NCBI GenBank assembly: GCA_026214975.1
Contig: JAOBSW010000991.1
Span: 1 to 64,000 of the forward strand
DNA length: 64,000 bases
DNA from: Gentiana macrophylla
Taxonomy: Eukaryota; Streptophyta; Magnoliopsida; Gentianales; Gentianaceae
Reading direction: 5' to 3'
The first letter of the stretch is position 1. The number at the start of each line of letters is the position of its first letter. Positions 23,021 to 33,061 of the stretch are shown here, in pieces. Made by a program: the position numbers and the translations under genes. Under the pieces are notes generated by a model. The model saw only the letters and a program-made list of their open reading frames with translations, was not told the DNA's origin and made no database searches.

Positions 23021-23520
23021 TGGGGAAATTTTCAAGGATCAGTGATCCCACACACCTTCCACCGTCGGTGAGCTTAGCTGCTCCGCCTCTCGGGGATCGG
23101 GCTGCACCTGATGTGCCTGTGCCCGAGACCAGGGCACCTTTTTCTGCCATAGAGGGGAGCGCTGCTCAGCCTGAGACTACTCATGCTGCCGTCGAGTCGA
23201 CGGTGCCAACTCGATCACCTAACCGACCTCTGACTTCTAACGGCTTAACGGTCCGTTATGGTTCGCTGCGGGACGAGGAGGAGGAAGTTCTGGTTGATTT
23301 GACTCCACCCGTCGAAGAAAAAGTCGAGGAACGAGCAGCGCCGACCAAGAAAAGGCCAACCGTTCCTGAGCTGGTGAGGGAGCAACAAAGGCAGGCGAAG
23401 AGGGCCAGAGTTGCTGAAGCTTCTCCCGATCCGGAAGTCGATGTAAACTGGGTTGCCGATGATTGCGCGACCTTGGAGGATAAGGCTCTATCCCATGCGC
23501 TTCGGAAGTCGGCCCGCCTC

Positions 23521-23614
23521 GTAAGTCGATTGTCTTCCTTTCCTTTAAGCGTTGATTTCTCTCGATGTATATGCCTTGTCTTTATTATTTGACGTCTTTC
23601 TCTCCTTTCTACAG
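23521..23614 (+). other. Probable intron 2 of the antisense ORF in element E
   Basis: A consensus donor (CTC|GTAAGT) and acceptor (TTTCTACAG|AG). Unspliced translation stops at 23590, whereas joining 23520 to 23615 continues as SILRSREAAR. This supports real splicing from the antisense transcript. Confidence 0.65.
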
Positions 23615-24639
23615 AGTATCCTTCGTAGCAGAGAGGCTGCCCGATGACTGGTTAAGCCGGTCGATACAGAAGAGGATCTGCGGAGGGAAATCTGCAAACT
23701 GCTGAGGACAACATCGCAGCGGCGTAGCCATTGCCGTGTGTAGTCTCACCCGAGACCCGCAAGCGAGGCGAATGTCGAGGTCAAAAAGCTGCAGGACACG
23801 CAGACGGCTACTGCTAACGATTTGACGAAGACCCAGCTCGAGCGGCAGGCTCAGGATCGAGGTTTGGCCAACTGCCGCGAGACTTTGCGGCGTGCGTAAA
23901 TCACACAAGGCTTCACTGGCTGACGTGGAAATGGCTCGACAGGAGAGGGATACCCTGAGAACCAACCTGGAGAAAGAGAGGGATGCCCTAAGAGCCAAAT
24001 TGGATCACGTCTGTGCGCAGGTCAATACGGCCAAGACAGCTGCGATCCTTGAGTATCGGAAGTCAACCGACCTGGACGCAGATCTGGATGTGCTTATGTG
24101 CGTGACAATGATGGGTGGTTTTACTATGGCGGTGACCCAGGCGAAGGCTGTCAATCCGGGATTCGATGTATCGACGCTCGAGACGCCAATGTTCTACAAT
24201 CCCGAGGCGGAGAAGTTGTACGACCGCTATAGTGAGGAATTCCAACAGGGAGAATCTCTTGCTACTAAGTATGGTCCTTCAACTTCTGCCCCTACTACTA
24301 AGCCGACCTCCGCCATCTCTGAGCCGACCCCTAATTGCTGTTTTTTGAATTTTTCTTTTGTTGAATTTACATTCGAGCTTGAAATTCTGTAACAATATAC
24401 ATTGTCGTTCTATGGCTGGTCTTTTCGACCTGGCCTTGTTTTGTATTAACTTTGCTTTGAATTTGATTCGATTTTTATTTCCTTTCTTGTTATTGTCTAT
24501 CTTTCTTGTCTCGATGTTTTTTAGCTCTTCGCTCATCGAGCCTTTGGCTCTGTTCGCTGCTTGCTTTATTGATATCGTGTTGCCCCCCAAGTGTATTATG
24601 AACCTCTGGTTCCTATTGCACTTGTGAGTTTAGCTGAGA

Positions 24640-24990
24640 TCGACCCGTTGCCTTGGCCTTTTTGCCTCATAGGCTTATTTGGCCTCAGGTTGAACGTTTT
24701 AGTCCGACTGTGCGAACTCTCCCTTGGCTTTGGCCTTTTTCGCCCTTCGGGCTCGTTTGGCTCTTGACTGGGACGTTTGGCCCGACTATGCGAACCGTCT
24801 TTTGCCTTAGCCCTTTTCGCCTCTTGGGCTCGTTTGGCTTTTGGCTGGGACATTTGGCCCGACTATGCGAACCGTCCTTTGCCTTAGCCTTTTTCGCCTC
24901 TTGGGCTCGTTTGGCTTTTGGCTGGGACATTTGGCCCGACCATGCTAACCTGAGATGTCCGACATTTTTCGCCTATTAGGCTTTTTTTGC
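24640..24990. repeat. 77-bp tandem repeat in 3' part of element E
   Basis: About four units with a period of 76–77 bp, keyed on tgcgaac at 24713, 24789, 24866 and 24943 (last copy tgctaac). Each has gcctcttgggctcgtttggc-type sequence. It lies between the integrase end and the antisense ORF. Both strands are open for about 100 codons through the array because of periodicity, not coding. Confidence 0.9.
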
Positions 24991-25189
24991 TCTCGGTTGC
25001 AGATTTCTCTACTCTTGTCGACTGTAGTTACTAACATTTTGCATCGCATTGGACTTGTAATGTTATGGCTATAAATCCTAACAAACATAAAACATCTCGA
25101 GAAAAGACATGTTTATTAGAAAACTTATGAAATTGTCACATGGACTTATTACAAGATTTAAAACGAAACACAGAAATTGATCGAAATAA

Positions 25190-26430
25190 GGCTTAACTTA
25201 GACATAGTACTTCCTCAAGTTGTTGGCGTGCCACTGTCCAGGAACCATGGTTCCATCTGCTCGCCCAAGTTGATAGGACCCTTTAGAGTGAACCTTCAGA
25301 ATCTAGTATGGGCCTTCCCAATTTGGGGTCAATTTTCCAATTGCTTCTTGTCGACTTGCTTCGTTCTTTCTAAGAACCAGATCCCCAACTTTGAAGTATC
25401 TGTGCTTAACCCTCGAGTTATAATACTGTGAAATATTCTGTTTGTACCTTGCCATTCTGGCTGAAGCGATCTCTCTTCACTCCTCAGCGTTGTCTTTTTC
25501 ATGTCGAAGGTCAGGAGCATTTGTTTCAACATTATAGGCGAGAACTCGAGGAGAAGGAACACCAATCTCCGCGGGTATAACCGCTTCGCATCCATACACT
25601 AAAGAGAAAGGTGTTTCTCCTGTTAAGGGATTAGGAGCTGTCCTGTATGACCACAGGATGCTCGGAAGTTGTACTGCCCAATCTCGACCTTCTGCCTCTA
25701 GTCTCTTTTTCAACCCTAGCTTGATCTGTCAATTTGTCTGCTCAACTTGACCGTTTGCCTATGGGTGAGCCACCGAGGTGAAGTGCTGGCTGATATGGTA
25801 TTCATTGCACCATTCTCTAACTCCTCGGTCCTCGAACTGGGTGCCATTATCTGAGATCAGAGCCTTTGGGATGCCATACCAGCATAAAATGTCGACCACA
25901 AGAATTTTTTGATGGTCGCAGCTCTGATGTCGGGCAAAGCCTTGGCTTCTACCCATTTGGTGAAGTAATCCACGGCGACGACCACATATTGATTATTCCC
26001 CGGAGCTCGAGGCAGAGGTCCAACTATATCAACTCCCCACTGATCAAAAGGCCAGGCTGACGAGATGACATTCATTTCTTGGGCCTGTTGATGAGAGATA
26101 TTGTCTTAGATTTGACAAGGTTTACATTTCTGAACAAGGCTATTCGCATCTCGCTGCATCGACGGCCAAAAATAACCAGCTAGCTTACACTTTCGAGCTA
26201 ACATCCAGGCCCCACAATGATTTCCGCAAGCTCCCCTATGGATTTCTTCCAGGAGATACTCACCTTCTGTCTCAGATACACACCTCAACCATGGGCTCAC
26301 GAAGGACTTTCGATAAAGAACATCATCAAAGAACGTGTACAGTGCTGATTGGAGTCGGACCTTCCTCGATTGTACCTTATCAGCCGGGAGAATTCCGTCC
26401 TTGAGGTAGAGGGCGATCGAGTCCATCCAC
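25190..26430 (-). pseudogene. Gypsy E integrase
   Basis: Minus strand. Zinc domain EEIHRGACGNHCGA...CKPCQ (26230–26110). Core with VDIVGPLPRAPG, VVAVDYFTKWVEAKALP and ALISDNGTQFED (26040–25830), then ANGQVE-type sequence with a stop, LPSILWSYRTAPNPLTGETPF and YGCEAVIPAEIG (25650–25560). C-terminal part down to about 25200 (KVGDLVLRKNEASRQEAIGKL, MVPGQWHANNLRKYY). The core D, D and the region of the E are recognisable. Stops occur at 26105 and in several other places. Confidence 0.92.
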
Positions 26431-26564
26431 GTGGCCTGCTGAGTGATTGGCTAGGCCTCCACTTCTTTGTAACTCCTGTCGGTCAACAGTTCGACTAGAA
26501 CTTTCTTACTCGAGATGAAGTTCGATGCGAGTTTAGAGAGTGCATCGGCCCTCTTATTCCGACT

Positions 26565-27476
26565 TCAGGGGACCTGCTCGATTTCAATCATCTTGAACTT
26601 AGGTATGAGGCCTTGCACCACTGTTAGATAGTTTTTCATGGTTTCTTCCTTAGCCTCATATTCCCCTTTGACGTGATTTACCACTAACTGTGAGTCACTG
26701 TAAACCAGTAAATTCTTGACGCCCAGCTTCAGGGCAAGTTTCAGACTTGTGATCATAGCTTCATATTCAGCCTCGTTGTTCGTTGCTTTGAAGTCAAATC
26801 GAAGGGTGTAGGGGAATTCCTCACCTTTGGACTGACTAGAAGAAGACATGCTCTTTCCCCCCTCCTTACTCGACACTCCATCTACTTGGAGGGTCCACCG
26901 TTCCTCCAGACTTTGCATCTCTTGGTCGAGTTGAAAAGAAATTCCTTCAGCCAAGAAGTCTGCCAAGGCCTGAGCTTTTATCGTAGTTTGAGAAACAAAC
27001 TCGATATCATACTGCGCCATCTCTACTACCCATTTCGCTAGTCGGCCTGAAGTGTCGGGCTTCGCTAAGATCAGCTTCAATGGTTGGTCAGTGACTACCA
27101 TAATAGGATGGGCTTGGAAATAGGGTCTCAGCTTTCTCGACGCATGTACCAGGAATAATGCTAGCTTTTCGCTAGTGAATACCGGATCTCGGGCCATGTA
27201 ATGCCATCGACAAAATAGATAGGCACCTGGCCATGTACCCTTCTCGAACTAGAACCGCACTTCACCGCTTCTTCGTGATACCGCCAAGTAAACTAACAAC
27301 CTCTCCCCTTCTCGAGGTGAAGTGAGGGTGGGTAAATCTGATAGGTAAGCTTTCAACTCCCTGAAGGCTGTCTGACATTCTTCATCCCAATGGAAAGGAC
27401 TGGCCTTGCGGAGGACCTTGAAAAATAGTAGTGCGCGCTGCGCGGATCTCGACAGGAACCTGTTGAGGGCGGCCAT
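26565..27476 (-). pseudogene. Gypsy E RNase H plus second (archaeal-type) RNase H
   Basis: 27476–27249: AALNRFLSRSAQRALLFFKVL and FHWDEECQTAFRELKAYLS, the RT–RNase H connection. 27197–26565: KLRPYFQAHPIMVVTDQPLK, RLAKWVVEMAQYDIEF and KAQALADFLAE (first RNase H end). Then WTLQVDGVSS, TNNEAEYEAMITSLKLALKL and LLVYSDSQLVVNHVKGEYEA, a second RNase H with its D, E, D residues. This dual RNase H is a hallmark of the Tat lineage. A stop near 27230 separates the two blocks. Confidence 0.92.
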
Positions 27477-27491
27477 TCGACCAGTAAGTCT

Positions 27492-28290
27492 TTATACTTC
27501 CTTTGTATTTCGAGGTGCAGGCATATTTTTCAAAGTGTTGATTTTGTCCGGGTTTTCTCGAATCCCGTCTTTCGAGATCATATATCCCAAAAATTTACCT
27601 GACCTGACCCCAAAGGTGCACTTCTTTGGATTTAATCTCATCTGCATATCCCTCAACACTTCAAATACCTCTCGAGCGTCTACCAAATATTGCTTCATAG
27701 ACCGACTCTTGATGAGCAAGTCGTCTACGTACACTTCCATGCATCTACCAATCTGTTTGGCAAAGATCTTGTTGACTGCTCTCTGGTATGTAGCCCCAGC
27801 GTTTTTTAATCCGAACGGCATGGTTACATAGCAGAAAGTGCCAAATTCTGTGATAAAATCTGTCTTTTCAGCGTCTCGGGGATCCATTAAAATATGATGA
27901 TATCCCTTATATGCGTCCAAGAAACCAAACACTTCAAAATCGATAGTGCACTAACCTGTTGATTTTTGGCAATGGATACGAGTCCTTTGGACATGCTTTG
28001 TTCAGGTCGGTGAAGTCCATGCACATACGCCAGTTGCCATCGGGCTTCTTGACCAACACTGGGTTGGCCAGCCACTCCGGGTAGAATACTTATCTTACTA
28101 TCTGGGCCGACAGTAGCTTACCGACTTCCAATTCTATGGCTTCTAGTCGATCTGGTGCGAAGTTTCTCTTCTTTTGCCTAACTGGCTTCCTAGCTTGATC
28201 TATCTCGAGCTTATGGACCGCGATGTCTGTTGGTAACCCCGGCATGTCGTTAGCCTTCCAGGCAAAGACATCTCTGAACTCGATCAACAA
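27492..28290 (-). pseudogene. Gypsy E reverse transcriptase
   Basis: 28290–28090: EFRDVFAWKANDMPGLP and RLEAIELEVGKLLSAQIVR, then a stop, VFYPEWLANPVLVKKPDG and NWRMCMDFTDLNKACPKDSY (28080–27990). A short damaged stretch follows near 27935–27975. 27932–27492: FLDAYKGYHHI, TMPFGLKNAGATYQRAVNKIF, MEVYVDDLLIKS and KCTFGVRSGKFLGYMIS. The catalytic YVDD is intact. At least two frame or stop lesions are present. Confidence 0.93.
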
Positions 28291-28362
28291 CTCGATTAGC
28301 GACTGTTTTTCTTTGGCCGGGATCCAAATCCCGACCTGTACACACTGATCATCTTCTCCTTC

Positions 28363-29706
28363 CTAGAGACGAACATTCTCGACTGCATCACTGGAGACCC
28401 AGCTCTTCTCCTCTTCTTCCTCCGGAATTAGTTCCTCGACCAGAACTTGTTGTACTGCCATTTTCCCGTTCATGACAATGGAGTTACATCTCCGCGCGGC
28501 CTCAACATCTCCCTTTACCTCGTGGGAACCATTCCTGGTAGGAAACTTCATGCTGTTGTGGAATGTGGAGATGATAGCGCGTAGGTCGAAGAGCACAGGC
28601 CGTCCTAAAATAACATTATAGGCCGAGGGAGCTTTGACTACCACATAGTTTAACTCAAGGGTCCTTCCTTTCTCGCCATCCCCGACCGTTGTGAGTAACT
28701 TTATCGATCCTATAGGATGAACTGCTTGCCCTGTGAACCCAAATAAAGGAGACGCTATAGGAGCTAGGTCCTTTTCCTGTAGCTTCATTGCCTGAAAAGC
28801 CGAGTAATACAAGATGTTTACCGCGCTGCCATTGTCGATGCAGACCTTTGACACACGGGCTCGACTAATCACCGCTCCGATAACCAACCCTTCACTATGA
28901 CTCCGAGACTTGGGGATATCATCTTGGGGTCCACACCGACTCGTCAGAAACCTCATTTGCTTGCGTTCTCTCGAAGTGTCAATTTGGTTCTCGATCGCTC
29001 GGTCTTTATCATTCTCCCCTGGCCCGAAGATCGTATTGACATAACTGTTCGGTCGATTATCATCGTACTTGTCTCGACCATAGCTATCTCTATTATTTCT
29101 ATCATGATCCGGAGATCGATTTCGTTGAGGTGATCGCTCTCTCCGTCTTTGAACATCTTGGCCTCGACCCCTGTCATGATCGGTGTTCTTCCTTTTGTAC
29201 TCTCTATGCCCTTTGGGCTCATCACATCGAGATCTATCGACTACTTCATCAAGCTTTCCTTCCTGAATGCAGATGTCGATGTCTCTTTTTAGGTCGTTAC
29301 AATCCTCTGTGGTATGGCCTATGTCCTCATGAAATTCACAATATTTGCTTGAATTCCTCCTTTCTCGAGGTTTCTTCAATGGTGGCGGTCTTTTCGCTAT
29401 GTTTTTCGAGAGCATGATGGATAACACTTCTGCTCGAGACCGATTAAGTGGGATGAAATCCCTGTCGCGTTTGGCTCCTTTCTTTCCCAATCGTTCTGAG
29501 ACGGTCGCCTCTATACGGTTCCAGACTGAGGGTTTACTCTCGACATCCTGTCTCCTGGATTGATTCTTGTTCGGACCTCGATTGTCTTTCTTCGAATCCA
29601 TCCAGTCGGATTGGGTGTGCCTACACCGCCTCTTCTCCCACAGATGAATCATGCACCACGTTAACACACTCGCCCATGGTGTGAGGGACGATTCGCTCAA
29701 CTTCAT
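28363..29706 (-). pseudogene. Gypsy E gag C-terminus and aspartic protease
   Basis: One long open block of 447 residues. It has YCEFHEDIGHTTEDC (zinc-knuckle-like), an Arg/Asp-rich stretch, and a protease with VCIDNGSAVNILYY (DNGS in place of DTGS) and AYNVILGRPVL. Open across its length. The gag part upstream (29707–29967) is frame-broken. Confidence 0.9.
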
Positions 29707-30626
29707 GTATAACTTCCGATTACACGGTCCCCCACAAACGATATGATCGTAAGTCGATCATCCGCATCCTTGATGACGCATGGCCTCGAGATTAAATCTC
29801 TTTAGATAATCTAGTACTGTTTCATCATTTTGCTGCCTCATGTTCATGAGGTGCGTGGCGCTTAAGTGAAACTTTTTGTTGACGATGAATGCATCCCAAA
29901 ACTTGCGGGCTAGCATGGTAAAACTGGAGATCGACCCAGGTCGTAGCTTGGTAAACCATTCCCTGGCTCAACCTACGAGCAGTATCTCAAATACCCGACA
30001 TCGCATCGCATCAGGTGCGCCGTCCAACCTCATCTGAGACAGATACCTGTGTAGATGGTCTTTCGGATCGGTAGTACCATCGTAAGGATCTATCTTTGGT
30101 ATCTTAAACCCCTTAGGTTTAAGGAAACTCTCGATCTCCTTCGTGAAAGGGGACTCCAACCCTAGCGAGACCTGACTTTTCCCCAGTATAACGTCCAGCT
30201 CCTCCCTAACGTTGTCCTCATCCATCTTCTGATGCTTCTGTTGGATCTCGCGTCTCTTTCTCTCTATAGAGCTGGAGGACGCACCGACTTCATCTCCGGA
30301 GTCCGCTTAGGCTTTTCTGCAGCGTCCTTCGGAACGCCGTCTGCTGCTGCATCTTTCGGGCCGCCGTCTGCTTGCGGCTGCACCATAAACGCCTCTGCTA
30401 TAATCCTGGACATTAATTCACAATCCGCCCCTGCCAACTGATCCACGATAGCTTGGTGTTCTGGAGCAAGACCCTGCTTTTCTCTCTGGGGATTTTCATG
30501 GACGGGGTCCAAGACTGGATCTTTCGCTCCCTGTGCATCTAGATCTATCTGCTCGTTAATCTGCGAGCTCTGCTGATCTGTGGCTTTGGATGTGGTTTTC
30601 CTGGCGTTCTTTTCCTTGGGAGGCAT
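29707..30626 (-). pseudogene. Gypsy E gag N-terminal part
   Basis: Start at 30626 (MPPKEKNARKTTSKATDQQ). After a frame change near 30245, 30225–29968 gives ESPFTKEIESFLKPKGFKI and IDPYDGTTDPKDHLHRYLSQM, the retrotransposon gag signature. The equivalent in element F is PKLDPYDGSKDP. The start lies shortly after the primer-binding site. Confidence 0.9.
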
Positions 30627-30654
30627 CGTGATCTTGGTGTATTCAACGGTAGAA

Positions 30655-30675
30655 GGGCCCTCCTTCTAGCGCCAA
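30655..30675 (-). other. Primer-binding site of element E
   Basis: The minus strand reads TTGGCGCTAGAAGGAGGGCC next to the 5' LTR. An identical site stands at 48519–48539 in element F. The priming tRNA is not assigned. Confidence 0.75.
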
Positions 30676-31185
30676 TGACGATGACCGATTTAGTCACCTA
30701 AATAATCCGGGCCTTGATTGGATCTAGTGATGAACACCCAAAACCCTAATGCCTAAAGAATAAGAATGTGTGTGTTGTGATTTACGGCTGAGTCTAAGAA
30801 TTTATCTTAGATTTCCTACGTATCCTGCTATGTTCCAGGAATCAAGCCTTACGTAGTTCCTGGATTGTGGTATTTATAATGACAACACATGCCTTAACCC
30901 TAACACTACAGTTTGAGTTATTGTCATATTTGCCCTTAATGGGCCTTAACCCTTGCCCAAGTTATCACACTGTTAATGGGCCTTGACAGCTGGTGCAGAC
31001 TCCGTCCTCTATGTCGATGTTGCCGACCTGCGGTACTCGACTCTAGGACTCATTGTCCTACACTGCTCGATTCTCGATCGTCGTAGCCTCGAGTCTGGGC
31101 ATCAACATGAGTACCTTAGTGTTAATCCATAATATGCGGACCAACCGATAGATGACACGTGGAGGGGTGAAACCCTGTATCGTCA
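30676..31185 (-). mobile_element. 5' LTR of Gypsy element E
   Basis: 510 bp, matching 21168–21679. The outer flank CCGAG (31186–31190) repeats 21163–21167. Confidence 0.95.
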
Positions 31186-31190
31186 CCGAG

Positions 31191-32000
31191 ATGGAATCAG
31201 GCTTAAAGAAGATTCGCTCGAGGACAAGCTCTAAATATCTCGCCCACTATCCCGGGGTTTTAATGCTCGAAGAGGGAGACATGGTAACAAGGTTGTGTAT
31301 AACACAGCCCACATTCATTGTAGTCTCAGAAGTGGCATTGGGAGTGGTTGATACCTCCAACTTACTGGTTATAGGCTGAGGTGAGTCAATGTGTATACCA
31401 CTATTCACATTCTCTGCAGTCTCATTAACAGAAATAGTAGTGGAAGTAGTTCATACCTCCAACTTATTGGTAAAGTTTTTATCTCGCACTTCCATATGTG
31501 TCTTCCCTTTAACCATTCTGCCTTTAGGAACATTTATCCACTGATCTTCAGAAGTTTAATGATGTCGAGCTGGAGTCGGGTTGATAGAAGATTTGCTCGA
31601 GGGCGAGCTTTAAATATGATGCCAAGCTGGAATCGGGCATATAGAAGATTCGCTCAAGGGCGAGCTCCAAATATGATGCCGAGCGATCGGTCTTATAGTT
31701 CCACGCTATGGCCCGACGGGCTTATGATGCGCGTTATGGTTTAACGGGCCTATGATGCCGCTCTATTAAGTAGACGGGCTTAGGTGCCGTACTATGAAGC
31801 GGACGGGCTTAGGTGCCGCGCTATGAAGCGGACGGGCTTATGATGCCATGCTATTAAGTAGACGGGCTTAGAGTTGAGACCGTGCTACTAAGCGGACGGT
31901 CTTTTGGTGCCGCGCTATTAAACGGACGGTCTTTTGGTGCCGCGCTACTAAGCGGATGGTCTTTTGGCAGGGACGGTCTTTTGGTGCAGCGCTATCAAGC
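31191..32000. repeat. Tandem repeats of element D interior: gcgaget- and gacgggctta-type units
   Basis: Two blocks. Copies of gaagattcgctcgagggcga / gctccaaatatgatgccgag occur at about 31203, 31603 and 31645, and at 21128 left of element E. At 31695–31990 there are roughly eight copies of a 33–38-bp unit with ccgcgctat-aagcggacgg. No coding function. Confidence 0.85.
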
Positions 32001-32219
32001 GGACGGACATGTTTTTGGTGAAGAGAAATCCCATTTTGACGACGAGCTGACCTCTGGTGAGTTCCAAAAATATGAAGGCTCATCCCGCCACTTTTGGTCG
32101 GGAGAGTTCCAAAAATAAGATAGCTCGACCCACCACGTCCGGGGGTAAGTTCCAAAAAATGAAGCGTAATCATTCAAGTTGTTGAACGGAAATAAATACC
32201 AATGAGAGCTTGTACCTGG
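32001..32219. repeat. Short duplicated segments of element D interior
   Basis: A gagttccaaaaat-atga motif occurs three times (32060, 32105, 32149), separated by cgaccc-type sequence. No gene. Confidence 0.6.
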
Positions 32220-32560
32220 ATATCTCGTACTGGAGAGCTCGGAGCTAGAGATCTTGTACTTGGAGAGCTTGAGAGCTCGTAGTGAAGAGATTGAGAGCTG
32301 GAGAGCTCGTAGTGAAGAGCTTGAGAGCTGAAGAGCTCGTACTTGGAGAGCTCGTAGCGGAGGGCTTGAGCAGGGCGAGCTTATTCTGGCGAGCTCATAT
32401 CTGGAGACCTCATCTATGGCGAGCTCATCTATGGCGAGCTCATTCTGGCAAACTCATTAAGGTGAGCTCATTCTGGCGAGCTTATCTCGCGAGCTCATTT
32501 TGGTGAGCTCATCTTTAGCGAGCTCATTATGGTGAGCTCATTCTGGCGAGATCATCTCGT
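32220..32560. repeat. GAGAGCTCGTA / GGCGAGCTCATT tandem repeats of element D
   Basis: About six degenerate gagagctcgtagtgaagagc-type units (32225–32350) are followed by about ten 15–17-bp units of ggcgagctcattct type (32380–32550). The GAGCTC core is palindromic. Open frames here are repeat artefacts. Confidence 0.88.
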
Positions 32561-32759
32561 ACCTGGTGAATCTGTGGTGAACATCATGAAGATCATGATG
32601 GAGACCTGGAGATCATGATGAACTGAATTAAGATCCGGAGACTTGGATGAATATTCCGATGAAGATCTTGATGAATGCCCGTCAGAAAACAAAAAATGGG
32701 CGGTTTCGGGTCGCCGGAAAACCAAAAATAGGTGGAGATCTGACCATTGGATGGAGATC

Positions 32760-33061
32760 TTAGAGATCTTGATAAGGATCTTGTAGATCTAGAGAAAAAT
32801 CTGTGTAGGTCTAGAGGAAGATCTTGATGAAGACTTGGAGATCTATATGAAACTCTTGTTGATCCTGTTGAAAACTTTGAGATCTAGATGTAGATCTTGA
32901 TGAAGACTTGAAGATCTAGATGTAGATCTTGATGAAGACTTGAAGATCTGAATGTAGATATTGATGAAGACTTGAAGATCTGGATGTAGATCTTGATGAA
33001 GACTTGAATATCTAGATGTAGATCTAGATGAAGACTTGAAGATCTGGATGAAGATCTTGTT
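32760..33061. repeat. About 30-bp AGATCTTGATGAAGACTTGA tandem repeat of element D
   Basis: About eight copies of gatcttgatgaagacttgaa with agatct-ga-gtaa spacing between 32815 and 33070, some with deletions. Just left, at 32580–32760, are degenerate gatcatgatg/gagatct versions. Confidence 0.88.

Larger units (their letters stand above)
22073..24391 (+). pseudogene. Antisense accessory ORF of element E (Transposase_28 / 'putative gypsy type transposon' domain)
   Basis: It runs opposite to gag-pol. The start is the ATG at 22073 (MSSSATESDRGSETPS). After a frame slip in a C-run near 22195, QPPEGFCTVYESQLLSGLRF and LAPNAVRILMGFVIACR give the Transposase_28-type domain (about 22370–22620), followed by KLWYTFQRR. 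An in-frame TAG occurs at 22735. Intron-like segments: 22922–23020 (GT...TTGCAG) and 23521–23614 (GTAAGT...TACAG). The C-terminal part (23890–24390, DVEMARQERDTLRTNLEKER) is strongly coiled-coil-like. Known Tat elements carry such antisense genes of unknown role. Damaged here by at least three stops or frame breaks. Confidence 0.85.
21168..31185 (-). mobile_element. Tat-like Ty3/Gypsy retrotransposon E, inserted in element D
   Basis: 10,018 bp, flanked by the duplication CCGAG (21163–21167 and 31186–31190). LTRs 21168–21679 (512 bp) and 30676–31185 (510 bp) differ at roughly 25–30 positions by eye. Minus-strand order: 5' LTR, primer-binding site (TTGGCGCTAGAAGGAGGGCC, 30655–30675), gag, protease, RT, RNase H, a second RNase H-like domain, integrase, tandem repeat, an antisense ORF, purine tract (GTCTGGGGGGCTTA, 21680–21695) and 3' LTR. 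PR–RT–RH–IN order, a second archaeal-type RNase H and a 3' antisense ORF point to the Tat group. Confidence 0.95.

Noticed and set aside
24653..24979. Plus-strand 108-codon frame after the antisense ORF
   Set aside because: It lies wholly within the 77-bp tandem repeat; openness follows from the repeat period.
31868..32177. Minus-strand 101-codon frame in element D
   Set aside because: It spans the gacggtctttt repeats, with repeating RLVARHQKTV residues; a repeat artefact.
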